A DNA stretch of 64,000 bases from Ephydatia muelleri (taxonomy: Eukaryota > Porifera > Demospongiae > Spongillida > Spongillidae). Within the stretch, counting starts at the first letter, position 1, and every line of letters begins with the position of its first letter. Position numbers and translations under genes: made by a program. The stretch covers positions 2,967,731 through 3,031,730 of the forward strand of contig JABACO010000005.1 of NCBI GenBank assembly GCA_013339895.1, in the 5' to 3' direction. The notes under the pieces were generated by a model. The model did not search any database. It had not been told where the DNA came from and saw only the letters and a program-made list of their open reading frames with translations. Of this stretch, positions 39,062-51,206 are shown one piece after another.

Positions 39062-40045
39062 CTATCCATGCATCTCACCACCATCTCCTCATCACCATCT
39101 CCTCATCACACCATCTCCTCATCACCATCTCCTCATCACCATCTCCTCATCACCATCTCCCTCATCACCATCTCCTCATCACCATCTCCTCATCACCATC
39201 TCCTCATCACCATCTCCTCATCACCATCTCCTCATCACCATCTCCTCATCACCATCTCCTCATCACCATCTCCTCATCACCATCTCCTCATCACCATCTC
39301 CTCATCACCATCTCCTCATCACCCATCTCCCATCTCCTCCTCACCATCTCCTCATCACCATCTCCTCATCACCATCTCCTCATCACCATCTCCTCATCAC
39401 CATCTCCTCATCACCATCTCCTCATCACCATCTCCTCATCACCATCTCCTCATCACCCATCTCCTCATCACCATCTCCTCATCACCATCTCCTCATCACC
39501 ATCTCCTCATCACCATCTCCTCATCACCATCTCCTCATCACCATCTCCTCATCACCATCGCTCATCACCATCTCCTCATCTACCATCGCCTCATCACCAT
39601 CTCCTCAGCACCATCGTTCCGCATCAGTCCATCCATCCTCATCACCATCTCCTCATCACCATGCTCCTCATCAATCACCATCTCCTTATCACCATCCTCA
39701 CATCATTCACCATCTCATCACACAGCCTCCATCCCATCTCCAGCACCATCTCCGCATTCCCCAGCTCATCACCAGCTCCTCATCTCCCCATCTCATCACC
39801 ATCTCCTCAGCCCGCATCGCCTCACCATCTTCTTCATCCCCATCTCAATCCATCACCACTCTCCTCATCACCATCTCCTCACCATCTCCTCAGCCCCATC
39901 TCATCACCAGTTCCTCATCACCATCTCATCACCATCTCCTCATCCCCATCTCCTCATCACCATCTCCTCATCCCCATCTCCTCATCCCCATCACCATCTC
40001 ATTACCACCATCTCATTACCACCATCTCCTCTACCACCATCTCCT
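39062..40045. repeat. 14-bp minisatellite, about 65 copies, in an IVD intron
   Basis: Unit CTCATCACCATCTC, nearly perfect to about 39,560 and increasingly degenerate to 40,045. Long open frames rich in His, Ser and Pro are artefacts of it. Confidence 0.96.
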
Positions 40046-40302
40046 AGTGAAATTTAAAAAAAAAAACAGAGGTGAAATAAAAAAATAAAAAAGAAACAGC
40101 CCCAATGTTTTTGTTCTCACTTAACAACACCTTCCTTGGGATGTGTACAATGTAACCATCTGATTGCATAAATTGTCTGACTACAAAGTTAAGATCCATG
40201 CCCCACCCACCTGGTACACGACAGTTATCAAACACCACAGGTGTTTGACCCTCGCATGCCCTGTTTGTCCAGCTTTGGGGCAGTGGAGAATCCTGGAGTG
40301 TC

Positions 40303-40911
40303 CTGAAATCAATAACGTAAAGATGTAATTCTTACACCATGTGCAAACAAATTCTTGGTGCAAAGAGAAATATTGGAACTAAAGTGATAATTTAACCTTA
40401 AGGCTCTGATTTCATTGCATGAGCCTGTACATAGCGTACACACTGTACATAATATACATACTGTGTATGTATATTATTCCATATTAGCGTTTCAATGCTA
40501 TGAATAATCAGGTTGCACAAACTCTTGCAATTTTGATCACAACTTGGGCCCTGATGATTGAATCTGCACAGTATTTGGGTTTTGCAGGTTCAGTGTAACA
40601 TGCACAACCATACCACTTTTTATATAGAAATAAATGTACAAGTCCCTTGTATTTTGTTAGACATCACAATTGCATTTGCACAACTCTAGTGTCCTGCATG
40701 TAGAAAAACCAATGCCTATATGGACATTCACTCAAAGGTCTGTGCAAGCATATACTTCCGAGTAATTTTCTGATTTTATAAATATGATTGAAACACTGTT
40801 TTTAAAGTGACTATAAAGATTGCAACCTTTTATTTATTTTTTTAATTATAAAAATAGTGGTTTCATATACAAATACATTTTACTACAAATGACCATGCAC
40901 AAAACAACCCC
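40303..40911. other. No gene seen; contains a dispersed repeat
   Basis: 40,497-40,620 matches 43,456-43,590 (shared TGATGATTGAATC, GCACAGTxTTTGG and GGTTCAGTG landmarks). Upstream IVD exons were sought here and not recognised. Confidence 0.5.
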
Positions 40912-42290
40912 CTAACCCTCAAGCAGGTCCATTGTTTTGGCGTTGTGTGACCTTGCGAGGAAAGCACGGGCGTTGGCTCGAGAGACTCAATCTGCCATAT
41001 GGAATTCAGCATGGTAGCCTTTGTGGAATTTCCTTGTGCCGCAAGTCGTACTGCTAGTTGTGCAAAAAACTGGCCTGCTATTCATCCCCATGCACCACAT
41101 GTCTCCACCACTAGTGGAACACACTTCCAACCCAGTTCGGAGCAGATGGGATCATTACTTGTGTGTTTTCTTTCCTCTGTTTGTCTAGCTGCTGCACCTG
41201 CAACCACTCCAGCTTCAGACAAAATGCTTGATTTAAGCGGAGAAGTGATGGACACATCAATGGCTGCAGGCTTATCACTAGTGGACCAGCTTGGAATGAG
41301 ATATCGGAAGGTCTTGTAAGCCTCCTTTCATGACCCAAACCAGCACCAGCTTCCAGTTTTGGGTTTAGAAGAGCTCTTTTGCAAAATTCAAAAATAACGT
41401 TACGTAGAGTCTTATAGCGAGCCACTACATCTCTCCCAAATTTGCAGGTAACTGCGTGGTGCGCATCCAGTGCTTTGTCAGGACAGTAAGCACATACCTC
41501 TCCTTTCGGTGTTAGAGTCAAACCAAGCCACCATTTGATACTCCACTGCATTTCATTGGGAGCCATGTCGAACCCTAACCTAGGGGAGGGGACTGCCTGT
41601 AGCCATGAGGAGGCATGTACAGACGAAATGGAGAGTATACGAGCGCGATCTGCCAGGCTGCTAGTGTCATATACAGTGCACTGAATTGGCAATTCTCAAT
41701 TCGTTGTGATAGTTCATGCTGAAGATGAGACTTCATTGGTAAAGGAATGGATAATGTATCCTCTGCAGAAACCTGGAGATTGAAGAGGTTAATAGCATCT
41801 ATGACATAATGGCTGGACACCAAATCTGAGGAAGATGAGCTAATTGAGCCTACGTATGCAGCAGTGGAGTGAACAGCTACGGATCTTAAGCCAAGACCTC
41901 CTCTGCTAAGACTTAGGCCGGCTTGCTTCCAACCACACTTTGTAAAACAGTGATGGATGCTATCATCAAATAGAGATAGTGATGGCTTTATTAGAGTTGG
42001 GGGTGTTACATGTGAAATGTGGCTCTCTTGCAAAATGCTGCACACTTTCGTAACAATGCTAGTGCCACCTGTGGGTATTCCAATCCCTGTAATTGGTGGA
42101 GAAGGAAGGATGCATTGGACTGTTTTGGGGCCACAACGTTGTTGCAGAAAATCTCATCACCTATTGGGGCACCTAAGATTTCAAGGTGGGGGGTATGAAG
42201 CCGCTTAGTGATCTCACACGGGAAAGCTGATAAATCTTCCTTCCCAAACACCTCACACGTTTTTAAAGTTGATGTACAAGCCAAGAGAAG
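40912..42290 (-). mobile_element. RT-element, copy 4 (best preserved C-terminal half)
   Basis: Minus-strand reading from 42,284: ITKRLHTPHLEILGAPIGD, ALLRKCAAFCKRATF, then in a second frame TPPTLIKPSLSLFDDSI and LSLSRGGLGLRSVAVHSTAA, then RARILSISSVHASSWLQAVP, WWLGLTLTPKGEVCAYCPDK, DAHHAVTCKFGRDVVAR, ARRLTRPSDI-type residues and, near 40,912-41,110, SRANARAFLARSHNAK before TAG. The C-x2-C...HH...C pattern suggests a zinc-binding C-terminal domain. The RT core itself is absent (5' truncation). Several frameshifts show it is inactive. Confidence 0.85.
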
Positions 42291-42382
42291 TTAATGTTTT
42301 TTTCATTAAAACATTATGTACGCACAATGTTATATGCACTTGCAAATTAGTAGAATCTGTTTTCTTTACCACTGCCTCAAGC

Positions 42383-42640
42383 ATTTTATCACTATCACTA
42401 TCGACTGGCAATAGTATTGCAGTAATTACTTTGTCATTTGGCAGTACCCATCTCATGATAAACACATGTGTGCATTGTGTTTATTATAAGCTATGGATAA
42501 GCTAAAATGTACTTGAGCACTTTATCACTATCACTAACGACTGGCAATAGTATTGCAATAATGACATTGTCATTGCGCAGTACCATCATATGATAAGCAC
42601 ATTTGTGCATTGTTGTTTATCATAAGCTAGTATATATAGT
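42383..42640. repeat. Tandem duplication, two copies of about 120 bp offset by 136 bp
   Basis: TTTATCACTATCACTA, GACTGGCAATAGTATTGC and TTTATxATAAGCTA occur in both copies. On the minus strand both read a similar peptide, VLPNDKVITAILLPVDSDSD and VLRNDNVIIAILLPVVSDSD. Confidence 0.85.
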
Positions 42641-45600
42641 ATAGTGTATTGTCTTGTTTTGTCGTTACGTGATTTTATAAAAGCAGCTGGATAGACTAAG
42701 CTGCGGGTTTAGTAAAGCAGAGGACAGAGTTGATGAGTTTTGAGTGATGATCACTTTATAGATTGGTTCCCTCTGAAATCTGGCAAACTTAGTTTGTGCT
42801 GACAGGTGTTCGAGTCATGAGGAGTTGAGTTCCCTGCTTTTTAAATGCAATAATGAACAGATGCTTTTTTAAACTTGACCAAAGAGCAACACTAAATGTA
42901 TCTACTGTGAGATGTGCTTCTTCTATGCATGAAACAACAGGGTCCTGCCGTTGAAATGTTCAGCGCAATAATATTTCTTCCACAATGCTTAAGCATTTAG
43001 AATTACATGCTTATGGCTCCATGAACCTCATACATAAAAGAGGCCAAAACCTGTTAGCAAAAATGAATATATAAATGAAACTAGCTAAAGGGGTAAGAAA
43101 GGATGAAGCTTTGACTAGAAATAGGGCACTTGTGCTACAGTGCAATTGTGCATACGTTTTATCACAAATATGTGAAATTAATCAAATAAAACAAACAATC
43201 ATTTTAATGAATCACAATTTAAATTGCATTCTATTTGTGTATAATGCACCACTATATGTAATTTGCATGTGTATGAATATAATGTTGTATATGTACGTCA
43301 TTACTACAATCTACATCAGTTGTGCTGCCAAATTCACAAAGACTGCAACCATGACTGCTGCAAGATTCTCAGATGAAAGAAAGTGTTGGGTTAGTTGTAG
43401 CGTCATACAAGAATGAGAGGGTCATTCTGTGCCACTTAAACATCACTGATTTTATTGCTATGAATTGCATAAGCATGTATCTATTCATTACTAATGAATC
43501 AGCTTTGATCACATCTTAGGCCCTTGATGATTGAATCAGCACAGTCTTTGGATTCACAGGTTCAGTGCAACAAGCGCAATAAAAATAACACATTATGAAG
43601 AAAAGCAAAATGTACAAGCAATGCAATGCTTCATATGAATAATTCCAACGCAGATCACAGGAGCTGTCTACATTGTACTCTCTAGTTTCCATGTATGACA
43701 TAAAGCCAAGCCCTGAGATGACATAAGTCTTGCTGCCAAAGTACACGTAACCATCCGCAACTGCAGACCTTTTCATTGAGGTACAAAACTAGCACTATAA
43801 AAAATATTTCCCAACAAGTAAAACGGAAATTGTAGAAACTCTTTTAGCCAAACAATGAAACTGACCTACTTGGGTCATTATTGGGATAAGTAAAACTGGA
43901 AAAGGCAAATTTGTGGAAGTGGAGGCATGTGATCCTGTCCACACACCCCTTTGTGAAAACAGTAAAAGAAGAATCTGATTGGACTATGCAGCTGGGTTAG
44001 AACTTATTACCCGCAATGGTGTACATATAAAATGTGTCGGTTGGTTATACATATACATGTATACCTCAACTCAAAGGTTATAGTGCAAGCCATGTCACCA
44101 ACTGAGCAATGAAAGTGTCTTGAAACCTTTACATTGGTGACAGCAGTTGCCATGTGATATGTGACAGACCCAATATTAAGCAAGTGAGTGCTTTGTGACA
44201 ACTGAAGATATGCAAAACTTTGTTTGATTGATTATAGGCAGTAAACTGTTGATTAACATAAGTACAATGTCATTCAGCTTGTACTGGATTGTCCATAATC
44301 CCACTCTATCCATTGGACTAGATCAGTCATTGAGAACAGCTGTGTGAACTTAATACTACTGGGAGAACCACAATTATTGTATTAAAACCTCTAGCCCATA
44401 CTGTTGCAAATTTGTTTTGCACAGTTTTCATATTTTAAGTTGTTTTGTTGAGTTGGCTTATACAACGTTCCATGTGCACAAAAAAAACTGTAACATTATG
44501 ATAGGTTTCAGCACTTGTCGAATATAACAAACAGCAAGACTCAATGGAACACATGAGTTGCATCTTCTGTAACCGAACAAGTCACTGAAAGAGCAACTGC
44601 CCTAGGCTCCGTCAAAGTGAGGCTTGGAAATGGAATTGTGTGTGCATATTACGATCCTGCTGCCACTGTATATAATGAGGTGAGCACTAATAAGAAAATG
44701 AAGGGAGATGCTATGGAGATGAATACAAACACTGCATATGGATCACATGTTTCACAGAACCATAAGTATTGAGTGGTCAGACTTAGCACAGCACATTGTG
44801 TGATTTCTTTTTACTAATTCTATACAGTTGAAATGGATGCCATCATTCATCACATGATTGCACTAGCAAGGTATCATAATGCCAGAGTAAATATAATTCC
44901 ATTATCTCATTCATGCCCTTCTAGCATCGGTATCGCTGGTAGAACTTTTCTTTGGCTTTCGCAGTGACACACGTCTAATATATGTACATACACTGTAATT
45001 TATTATTAACTTAAGTTTACTGAAAACAGGTTAAGCAATTGATCTGTGATTCTCGAAACACAAATTCCTATACCTGAGTACCATACCATCCCTGTGTCAA
45101 CCCCTGCATGTACGAGACGTTGGTCATGATTTAGAAGCCCAAAGCAACTGAACCACAGTCAAGGCTATGTCTGAAGTGCCACAACCACAAACGTGCATGC
45201 TTTTACATTGATGTGACCATATTGACAACAGCTAGAGATGATTTGATTGGATAGGGGGTTTTAGGGGTAAGACACCCTGCGATTCTATTGGGCACTAATG
45301 CCAAGCTTAGGATTGATTAGGATCATTCATTGAATGTATTTGTAGAAACGTATGCTGACATTTTAGCCTTAGCAACGGACATGCACTGTATCATAGCAAG
45401 CTTAGTAATACTATGACATGCTGGTCATGAGCATTTCTCTTGGTTTACCACACCTGTACTTAAACTCTGCCTTAATTATGTCCATAATACTTAGCAGATA
45501 GTGATTTGAATGTTTGGTGTGCTATAAAATATGCTTGTTTCATTTTTCTTTCTCAGACAGCCATTGTTTCTTTGCCACTATTGTATTCCAATCCTACACA

Positions 45601-46074
45601 TCTCATGTACACCAACATATCTACCACCAAAACCCACACCCACTCCATCCACCACACCCACTCCATCCATCACAACATGTAGATGGAGGTGGAGCATGAT
45701 ACAATCTGTACTACGAATGAGGGTGGGGTGGGACATGGTACAAAAAGATACATGTATAGCTTATCATGATAATTGGACATTTACATGGGATCATGTCCAG
45801 CAGAATCACCCTTCTGGTTAGTTTTTCTAGTTTTCCCATGTTTGATTTGCTGTGGAATCTATCAAATGATCATTGAATTAGGCATCCATCATAAAGTTAC
45901 ATGTATAAGCCATTGAGTAATTAGCCTTACATTTCAATGCGAGCGTAACCTTTCTTTTGCTTGTCCGGGAAAATGCGAAAAAGCATCACATGGGTGTAGA
46001 TGTATGCTGTACACTGTCCCATATACATGTATTGTGTTATAATGATGTTTATAAATGCTTTTTTAATAGTATTA
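42641..46074. other. Gene-poor stretch
   Basis: No domain is recognised over 3.4 kb. Minus-strand 43,516-43,776 reads 86 codons with a hydrophobic segment LHCLYILLFFIMCYFYC near its end and carries the repeat shared with 40,497-40,620. Minus-strand 44,007-44,201 has an extracellular-like look (many Thr/Val/Cys). Neither can be assigned. Confidence 0.45.
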
Positions 46075-46355
46075 CTGGCACATGCTTTGTACATGATGCT
46101 TTTGAGGGTTTACCCAAGAAGCACTGGACCCTGATATATCATGACATAATAAGTCTATAATTCACACCAAGGCATTCAAATCCCTTGTCCGTCATCTGAG
46201 GCAGTCTGTGTGGGGATGTGTTGACATCACTCATCCTCCAGAAGGTACTGTTCAACAAGGTGGACCAATTCAATATGCCCTTGAAGAACTCTTACCCTAT
46301 AGACAAAACTCGCCTACTTTCTGCCTCCTCCCCAAATGCTGCCTTGTGACAGCAT
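46075..46355 (+). pseudogene. Unidentified coding relic
   Basis: The plus strand reads CFVHDAFEGLPKKHWTLIYH then, after a frame change near 46,160, FKSLVRHLRQSVWGCVDITH and GPIQYALEELLPYRQN before a stop. The composition strongly suggests former coding sequence, but I do not recognise the family; it may be part of another mobile element. It lies back to back with the minus-strand RT fragment at 46,440. Confidence 0.4.
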
Positions 46356-46439
46356 GAAGTTGACATGGTTAATAATTTATGGTTTTTTATTATTATTGAA
46401 TACATATAATTAAATTTATATAAAAGAAAGAAAAGGTGA

Positions 46440-47011
46440 CGTCCAATGGGGGCCCAGCTTATGACACCAGGGCTCGTGCACAGGACCTCACGAAAGTGGG
46501 ACGGAGTCTACAATAAATGGCAGCACACACGTTTCAGCCAGAACATCACGTAGGGTGTTGTGTCATGCCACAGCATCATCCCACACTTACAAGTGATGGC
46601 ATGATGTCCATGAGAGTCAAGAGCATTGCCAGGGTAACGTGCACACTGGACCCATGGGGTGTATCCATACCAAGCCACCACATCATGGCAGCTTGATGGA
46701 CTGGTGGATCAAGGTGTAAACCCAACCCCAGAGATGGGACAACTGACAGCCAGGAGGATGCATGTGGTGAGGAAACTGAAAGCAATCATGCTCTGTCAGG
46801 AGTGACGGAAGCTTCCAGCTGCAATAGAACATGTGAGTGTCCAATGTGCAGGAGAGCTGACAGAAGGGGCTGAGAGAAGGGAGTCGATCTGCAGTGCCTT
46901 ATCAGGTGGAATGACATGATTAAAATCTGCAACTGCAGAACAGAGGTGATGATTGGTCTGGGAACCAATCCCAGCTGAGAAAATGGAGGCTATAATATGC
47001 TGCAGGCGCAT
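46440..47011 (-). mobile_element. RT-element fragment, copy 5
   Basis: The minus strand reads SIFSAGIGSQTNHHLCSAV and NHVIPPDKALQIDSLLSAP, then LSVSSPHASSWLSVVPSLGL and LDSHGHHAITCK, matching the post-RT and zinc-like C-terminal part of the 41-kb copy. It is frameshifted, and ends in an A-rich AATAATAATAAAA stretch on the minus strand near 46,390-46,400, compatible with a retroelement 3' tail. Confidence 0.8.
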
Positions 47012-47840
47012 TATATTTAATTTTGATCACTGAATTATGGCAATTGCATGATGCACTATTATTTAGTATTAAATTATACTTAAATCATGTGATTGTTACT
47101 TTTTGTGGAATGTTGCGTATTTCACAGATTACCAAAATGTCTTGTTTTTTAAGCCTTTTAGCGTTTGATCAATTATAAATCAGTGTTCCCATAAACATAA
47201 TAAATTATAACTAAATATATGTACAAAGTGGGGATTTCTTCATGCGATTAAATAAATATTCATTCCTTAAGTCACACTAAATCGTACGAAGCCCCGCCTC
47301 TCCCCGAAATTCATACTTTGCTACCGATCTCCACAACGAGTGAGACTTAAGAGCTCAATAAGTACCTACCTGTATTGGGTACATAAAATAAACTTTGGTA
47401 CGTTAACTGCAAAAAATAGAGGAATTATAGCCTTGAACATCCAACCTGACAAGCAGTAATACACTAATGTGCATTGTTTTGTTTACAAGTAATTAAATTG
47501 AATGTATTCTGTCCATAGATACTGAATCTAAAGATGTAATTGGCATGGACGCGTGGTACCATTTTATACCATTCATGAGACATCATCAAAAAAGTGTATT
47601 ATTGCATCTTCCCCCTCTTTCGGGTGTAGGTAGTGAAACCTGCACTGATTATATTCATAGCAGCGCTACTCTCCCTCTTCTTCTCCCCCTTCCCACTTCC
47701 CACTCGCGCGACCAGGGTCAGTTTTCGGACTCATTGTGCTTAGTGCTGAGATTGGGGGTAACGTTCAGTACATAGTTTAGGCACGATACTATCTTATTGT
47801 GCGAGTGTGTGCAGGATTTATAACGGGAGGTTGGAAAAAA
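47012..47840. other. No gene seen
   Basis: AT-rich; a pyrimidine-rich block at 47,600-47,710 gives a 76-codon plus frame without recognisable features. Confidence 0.5.
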
Positions 47841-47971
47841 AAACTATACCAAAAAACGACAGTACATTCAACTAACTTAGTCGACGCTCGGTGACTGAGA
47901 GGAACATGCCAACATGCCAAAACCACCACGGTAAAGTTAGTTGAATGTACTGTCATTTTCTGGTATAGTTT
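47841..47971. mobile_element. Hairpin MITE, 131 bp
   Basis: The left end AAACTATACC...GACAGTACATTCAACTAACT (47,841-47,879) is reverse-complementary to the right end (47,932-47,971) with a few mismatches, around a 50-bp centre. It has the form of a small non-autonomous DNA transposon. Confidence 0.75.
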
Positions 47972-48156
47972 AACGGTAACGAATTTTCCGAAGTAGTTTT
48001 CAAACCTTTGGAAATCCACCATTTTGTGTCTTTTTGGGTGTGGGGCGCAATGAAGTTTGGTTTTACATTTGACTTCATGTTAATGTGTATATAGATTGAC
48101 CTTGAACTGCATGAATTACGTATTCTTTACTCTCATAGCCGAAGGGGGGATGGCAG

Positions 48157-51100
48157 CTACCAATTGTGACTCAATACTTCGCAGTGTTCTTTCACTATGC
48201 ACATCAGGTTCTGCATGCGGTCTTTGATACGACCAAACGCCAAGCCAAGTCGATTAAATTTGGCATGGATTGACTCATCCCCCTGTTCACCTAGGAGGCC
48301 AAAGCCAACATGGTTAGTATTTGCCCACTGCAGAGTATAGGTGTGGGACTGTTGCCTCAAGATATGTGTTCCCATGAACTCTTGAATAGCCTATTTAGTT
48401 GAAATGAAGCATATAGTGAACCCCCTACATGTACACTGAACGTTGTTTCCCTACCTGGTCTAGTGCATGTGCTTGTGCCGCATGAATGAAGTTCTGATCA
48501 CATTTATTGTGACATTTTCCATATAAGGAGAATGCGGTGATGAACTTTGACACTTGACCGGCTACCTCTCCAGATCAGTGGGGCAGTTTCTCTTGTGCCA
48601 TCTTTGATATAGATATGCACAGAGACAGGATGTTAGGTACCTGTAAATGTTTAAGTTGTATGAGTTATTCACATACACATGTATAGCACATGTACATGTA
48701 CACTTTACCTTCAATGCCTTGTGTACATGGTTGCCAATAAATGCCCCCCCTCCAAAATACTGCTGTTGTACACCAAATGATTGCAATGCATTGTCAAGTG
48801 TCTTGACAAAGGGCCCTTAACTCTTTGAATGCCAAGTGCATATATACATACATGCGAGAATTATTGATCAAAATCACTTTGAATACCATTGTATGCATGC
48901 ATGCACACACAGCCATTACTCCATTCATGCATGATTTAGATATTGCATGCAAAAATGTGTTGATCAGTCACAACTTTATGATGCATGCAAATGCTTGCTG
49001 CACTTGTAATCTTATAAGTACATGTACAAAGTAATTATGTTTCCTCTCACACTGGCTAAAGAACCCCATTATTCAGATGACCTCACTTGACTTCACTAAT
49101 GCATCACTACAATACTCCAAGAACAAGAATGCGTAGCCCAGATCAGTGTAGTATATCATACTTGTTCACTCCCCCCCCCACCAACCTTTTGCCAGTTCGT
49201 ATTATGGGTTATTGCAACAAAAGATGCCAGCGGGTTATAATGAGCACACAAAATGTGCTTACACCAGGACCACATACTTGTATGACTATGGGGTTACATG
49301 CATGTCAGTATTGTACTTCCATGCATCTCGTTCAAAGAGTTAAAAACACCTTCACTGTGTATTGCCTGTAATTTATAGCACTTTTATATTAAACATGATT
49401 TAGGTATAGAGAGAGCTCTACCTCCACTTCATTCCTTGTAGATGTTCTACCTGGTCCTTAAAGAGATCAAGTGCCACATGGAGATTGGGGACGCTGTCAT
49501 CAGCGGCAAAAAGCTGGATACACAGGTGTTATGGACTGAATTGGGTGTGGCAACATGGACAACCTGAAAGGTCATTTTGAATGTTCCACCTCCCTTGTCT
49601 CCTCCAATCTTCAACCAGATCTCATTGGCTGGTATAAACCCTTTATGCCAGGTAAGTCTGCACGTTCTGCAACCATGTACTGTAGTAACAACCTTGGTAT
49701 TTCATTGTCCTACTATTACACTTGTCTTACCTTTCATTCCCATCTAAGAGCTGCACTACTTTATCCACCAGATGTGGAATGAATACCAAAGGAGCGCCTT
49801 TTATTTCCTCTCCACCAGATGAAATTGTAAAAGAAAACACGACTATTTCTCTTTTGAGGTTATCACCAAAAATTTTGCTGGAAGTGTGGCCCGCATCCTT
49901 TCCTCACCAGCCAGACAGATGCCTGGTGATTTGAGCCACCTGAATCACCAGGGAGTTATGTTGTGACATACCGCCTTAGAAGCCTCAGTTTATTCCAAGG
50001 TATGTTAAGCTCAGCCTTAGTGGCCAATACCTCAGCTGCCCCAGCTCAATTGATGATGAGATTCCTGCCTTATCCAACAAAGATCGCCTCTCATCATCAC
50101 TCAGGATGAGGACCTCCTTTTGGATAAGAGCTGACGCTTCTCCACCACTGACAATGCCTCGGATTTTCTGCATTTGAAAACATTGCATTTTCACAGTCCA
50201 TGAGCAGGCAGCTGTGGTTTCGTGGTGAGCTCTGGTAACATGCATGAATGTCATTGGCTAAAGTGTGCATAGATTTTATGTAACCTCAGTACAAGTCAAT
50301 GACATTCACTTAAATGTTCCTCCTGTAGGAAGTTGTATGATGTCTTTGTCAGGATTGGTAGAGATGACCCTCTTCAGCAATCCCGCTGCTTGCTTCTCCT
50401 CCTCAGGTGTAAGTGATGGTAGTCACCAGCCTTAACATCCCTGCTGCAGTCTGTACAATGTACCAAAACATCCAATAGCAGCAGGAGTATCACATTGGTG
50501 CTGGTCTGACATGGGAGGAAACCAAGGGACCACCCTCAGGGCAGCAGGGACAGTTCACAGCGCTAGATGCTGCCATCCACTTTTGAAGGCACTTGGCGCA
50601 CACCAGTGCACCACACTGCAGTTCCAGTGGCTGTGAGAGGATGTTGGAGCACACTGCACACTTCAGCTCCTTTAGCATCAACTGGAACTAGGCTCACATA
50701 AGAGAACTGGAGTAGGGGCAATCTTCTCAAGATGAGCTAGGAGTAAATTAGGTGTGACGCCTGCCTGATGGCCTCTACCAACTGTTGGCCTCCTCATGTG
50801 TCCACTTGAGCATGCACGGAACCTGAACACCATGATGTCATATGTTTACCAAATATGTACTGTTTACCTTGCATTCATGATCTGTATGTTTTTGCCATCC
50901 AAATAGGATCACTGCACATTTGTGGTGCACTCCCTTTGTGATGGCACAGATGGTTCTCTGCATTGAGAGCTTACAGTGCATGCAGAACATCTCAGGGTGA
51001 ATGTTGACATCATCCCCAGATGTGTTGATGTCAAAAGCTATTTTCAGCTCAGCAGAGAATGCCTTGCACTCACGCTTCTTTGCCCTGTACTTCGTTATCC

Positions 51101-51206
51101 TCTGCCCACAAACTCTATAATGTATGGGAACTTGTTGGTTGTGGTAATGCATACCTATAATCATGTATACATGTAGGGCAAACCACAACGTATGTCTATT
51201 ATTCAT
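48157..51206 (-). mobile_element. Decayed DNA transposon with RAG1-N-terminus-like zinc motifs
   Basis: Minus-strand protein pieces in order. 50,838-51,206: KKRECKAFSAELKIAFDINT, then DDVNIHPEMFCMHC and WQKHTDHEC. 50,490-50,681: a RING-like C-x2-C...C-x2-C...C-x2-C cluster (ELKCAVC, LVCAKC, CPCC). 49,985-50,254: VSGGEASALIQKEVLILSDD, then ATKAELNIPWNKLR out of frame. About 49,430-49,620: EIWLKIGGDKGGGTFKMTFQ and FAADDSVPNLHVALDLFKDQ. 48,562-48,786: VQQQYFGGGAFIGNHVHKAL. 48,157-48,375: GFGLLGEQGDESIHAKFNRL. The IHPxxFC..C / W..H...C / RING order is that of the RAG1 N-terminus; transposons of this kind (N-RAG-TP) are known from Aplysia. The acidic GGD and EQGDE motifs are candidates for DDE catalysis. 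Frames are broken repeatedly. Alternative: a different DDE family with convergent zinc motifs. Confidence 0.55.

Larger units (their letters stand above)
36951..40302 (-). pseudogene. IVD: Isovaleryl-CoA dehydrogenase, last four exons, three frame breaks
   Basis: Four exons in order: 40,211-40,302 (GFSTAPKLDKQGMRGSNTC, then VFDNCRVP); 38,520-38,686 (GEVNRGVYVLMSG, AAGPVGIMQA, HERKQFDQTIGTFQ); 37,358-37,533 ([20 protein letters not shown], then [19 protein letters not shown]); 36,951-37,091 ([20 protein letters not shown]). All junctions have GT-AG and agree in phase. IVD is the mitochondrial FAD flavoprotein oxidising isovaleryl-CoA in leucine breakdown. Each of three exons carries an indel that shifts the frame: about 5 bp missing after SNTC (near 40,228), 2 bp missing in MDC-AGAIL (near 37,415) and 1 extra G in IGAG-TSEI (near 37,010). 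Upstream exons are not found within the window. This is a recent pseudogene, or an expressed gene with assembly errors. Confidence 0.85.

Noticed and set aside
38953..40057. Plus-strand frames of 342 and 364 codons rich in His, Ser, Pro and Ile
   Set aside because: Artefact of the 14-bp minisatellite, which has no stop codon in any plus frame; it lies in an IVD intron.
43516..43776. Minus-strand MKRSAVADGYVYFGSKTYVI resembling the acyl-CoA dehydrogenase segment before the window's IVD exons
   Set aside because: The similarity is short, the rest of the frame does not fit IVD, and the segment carries a dispersed repeat. Kept only as a weak possibility.
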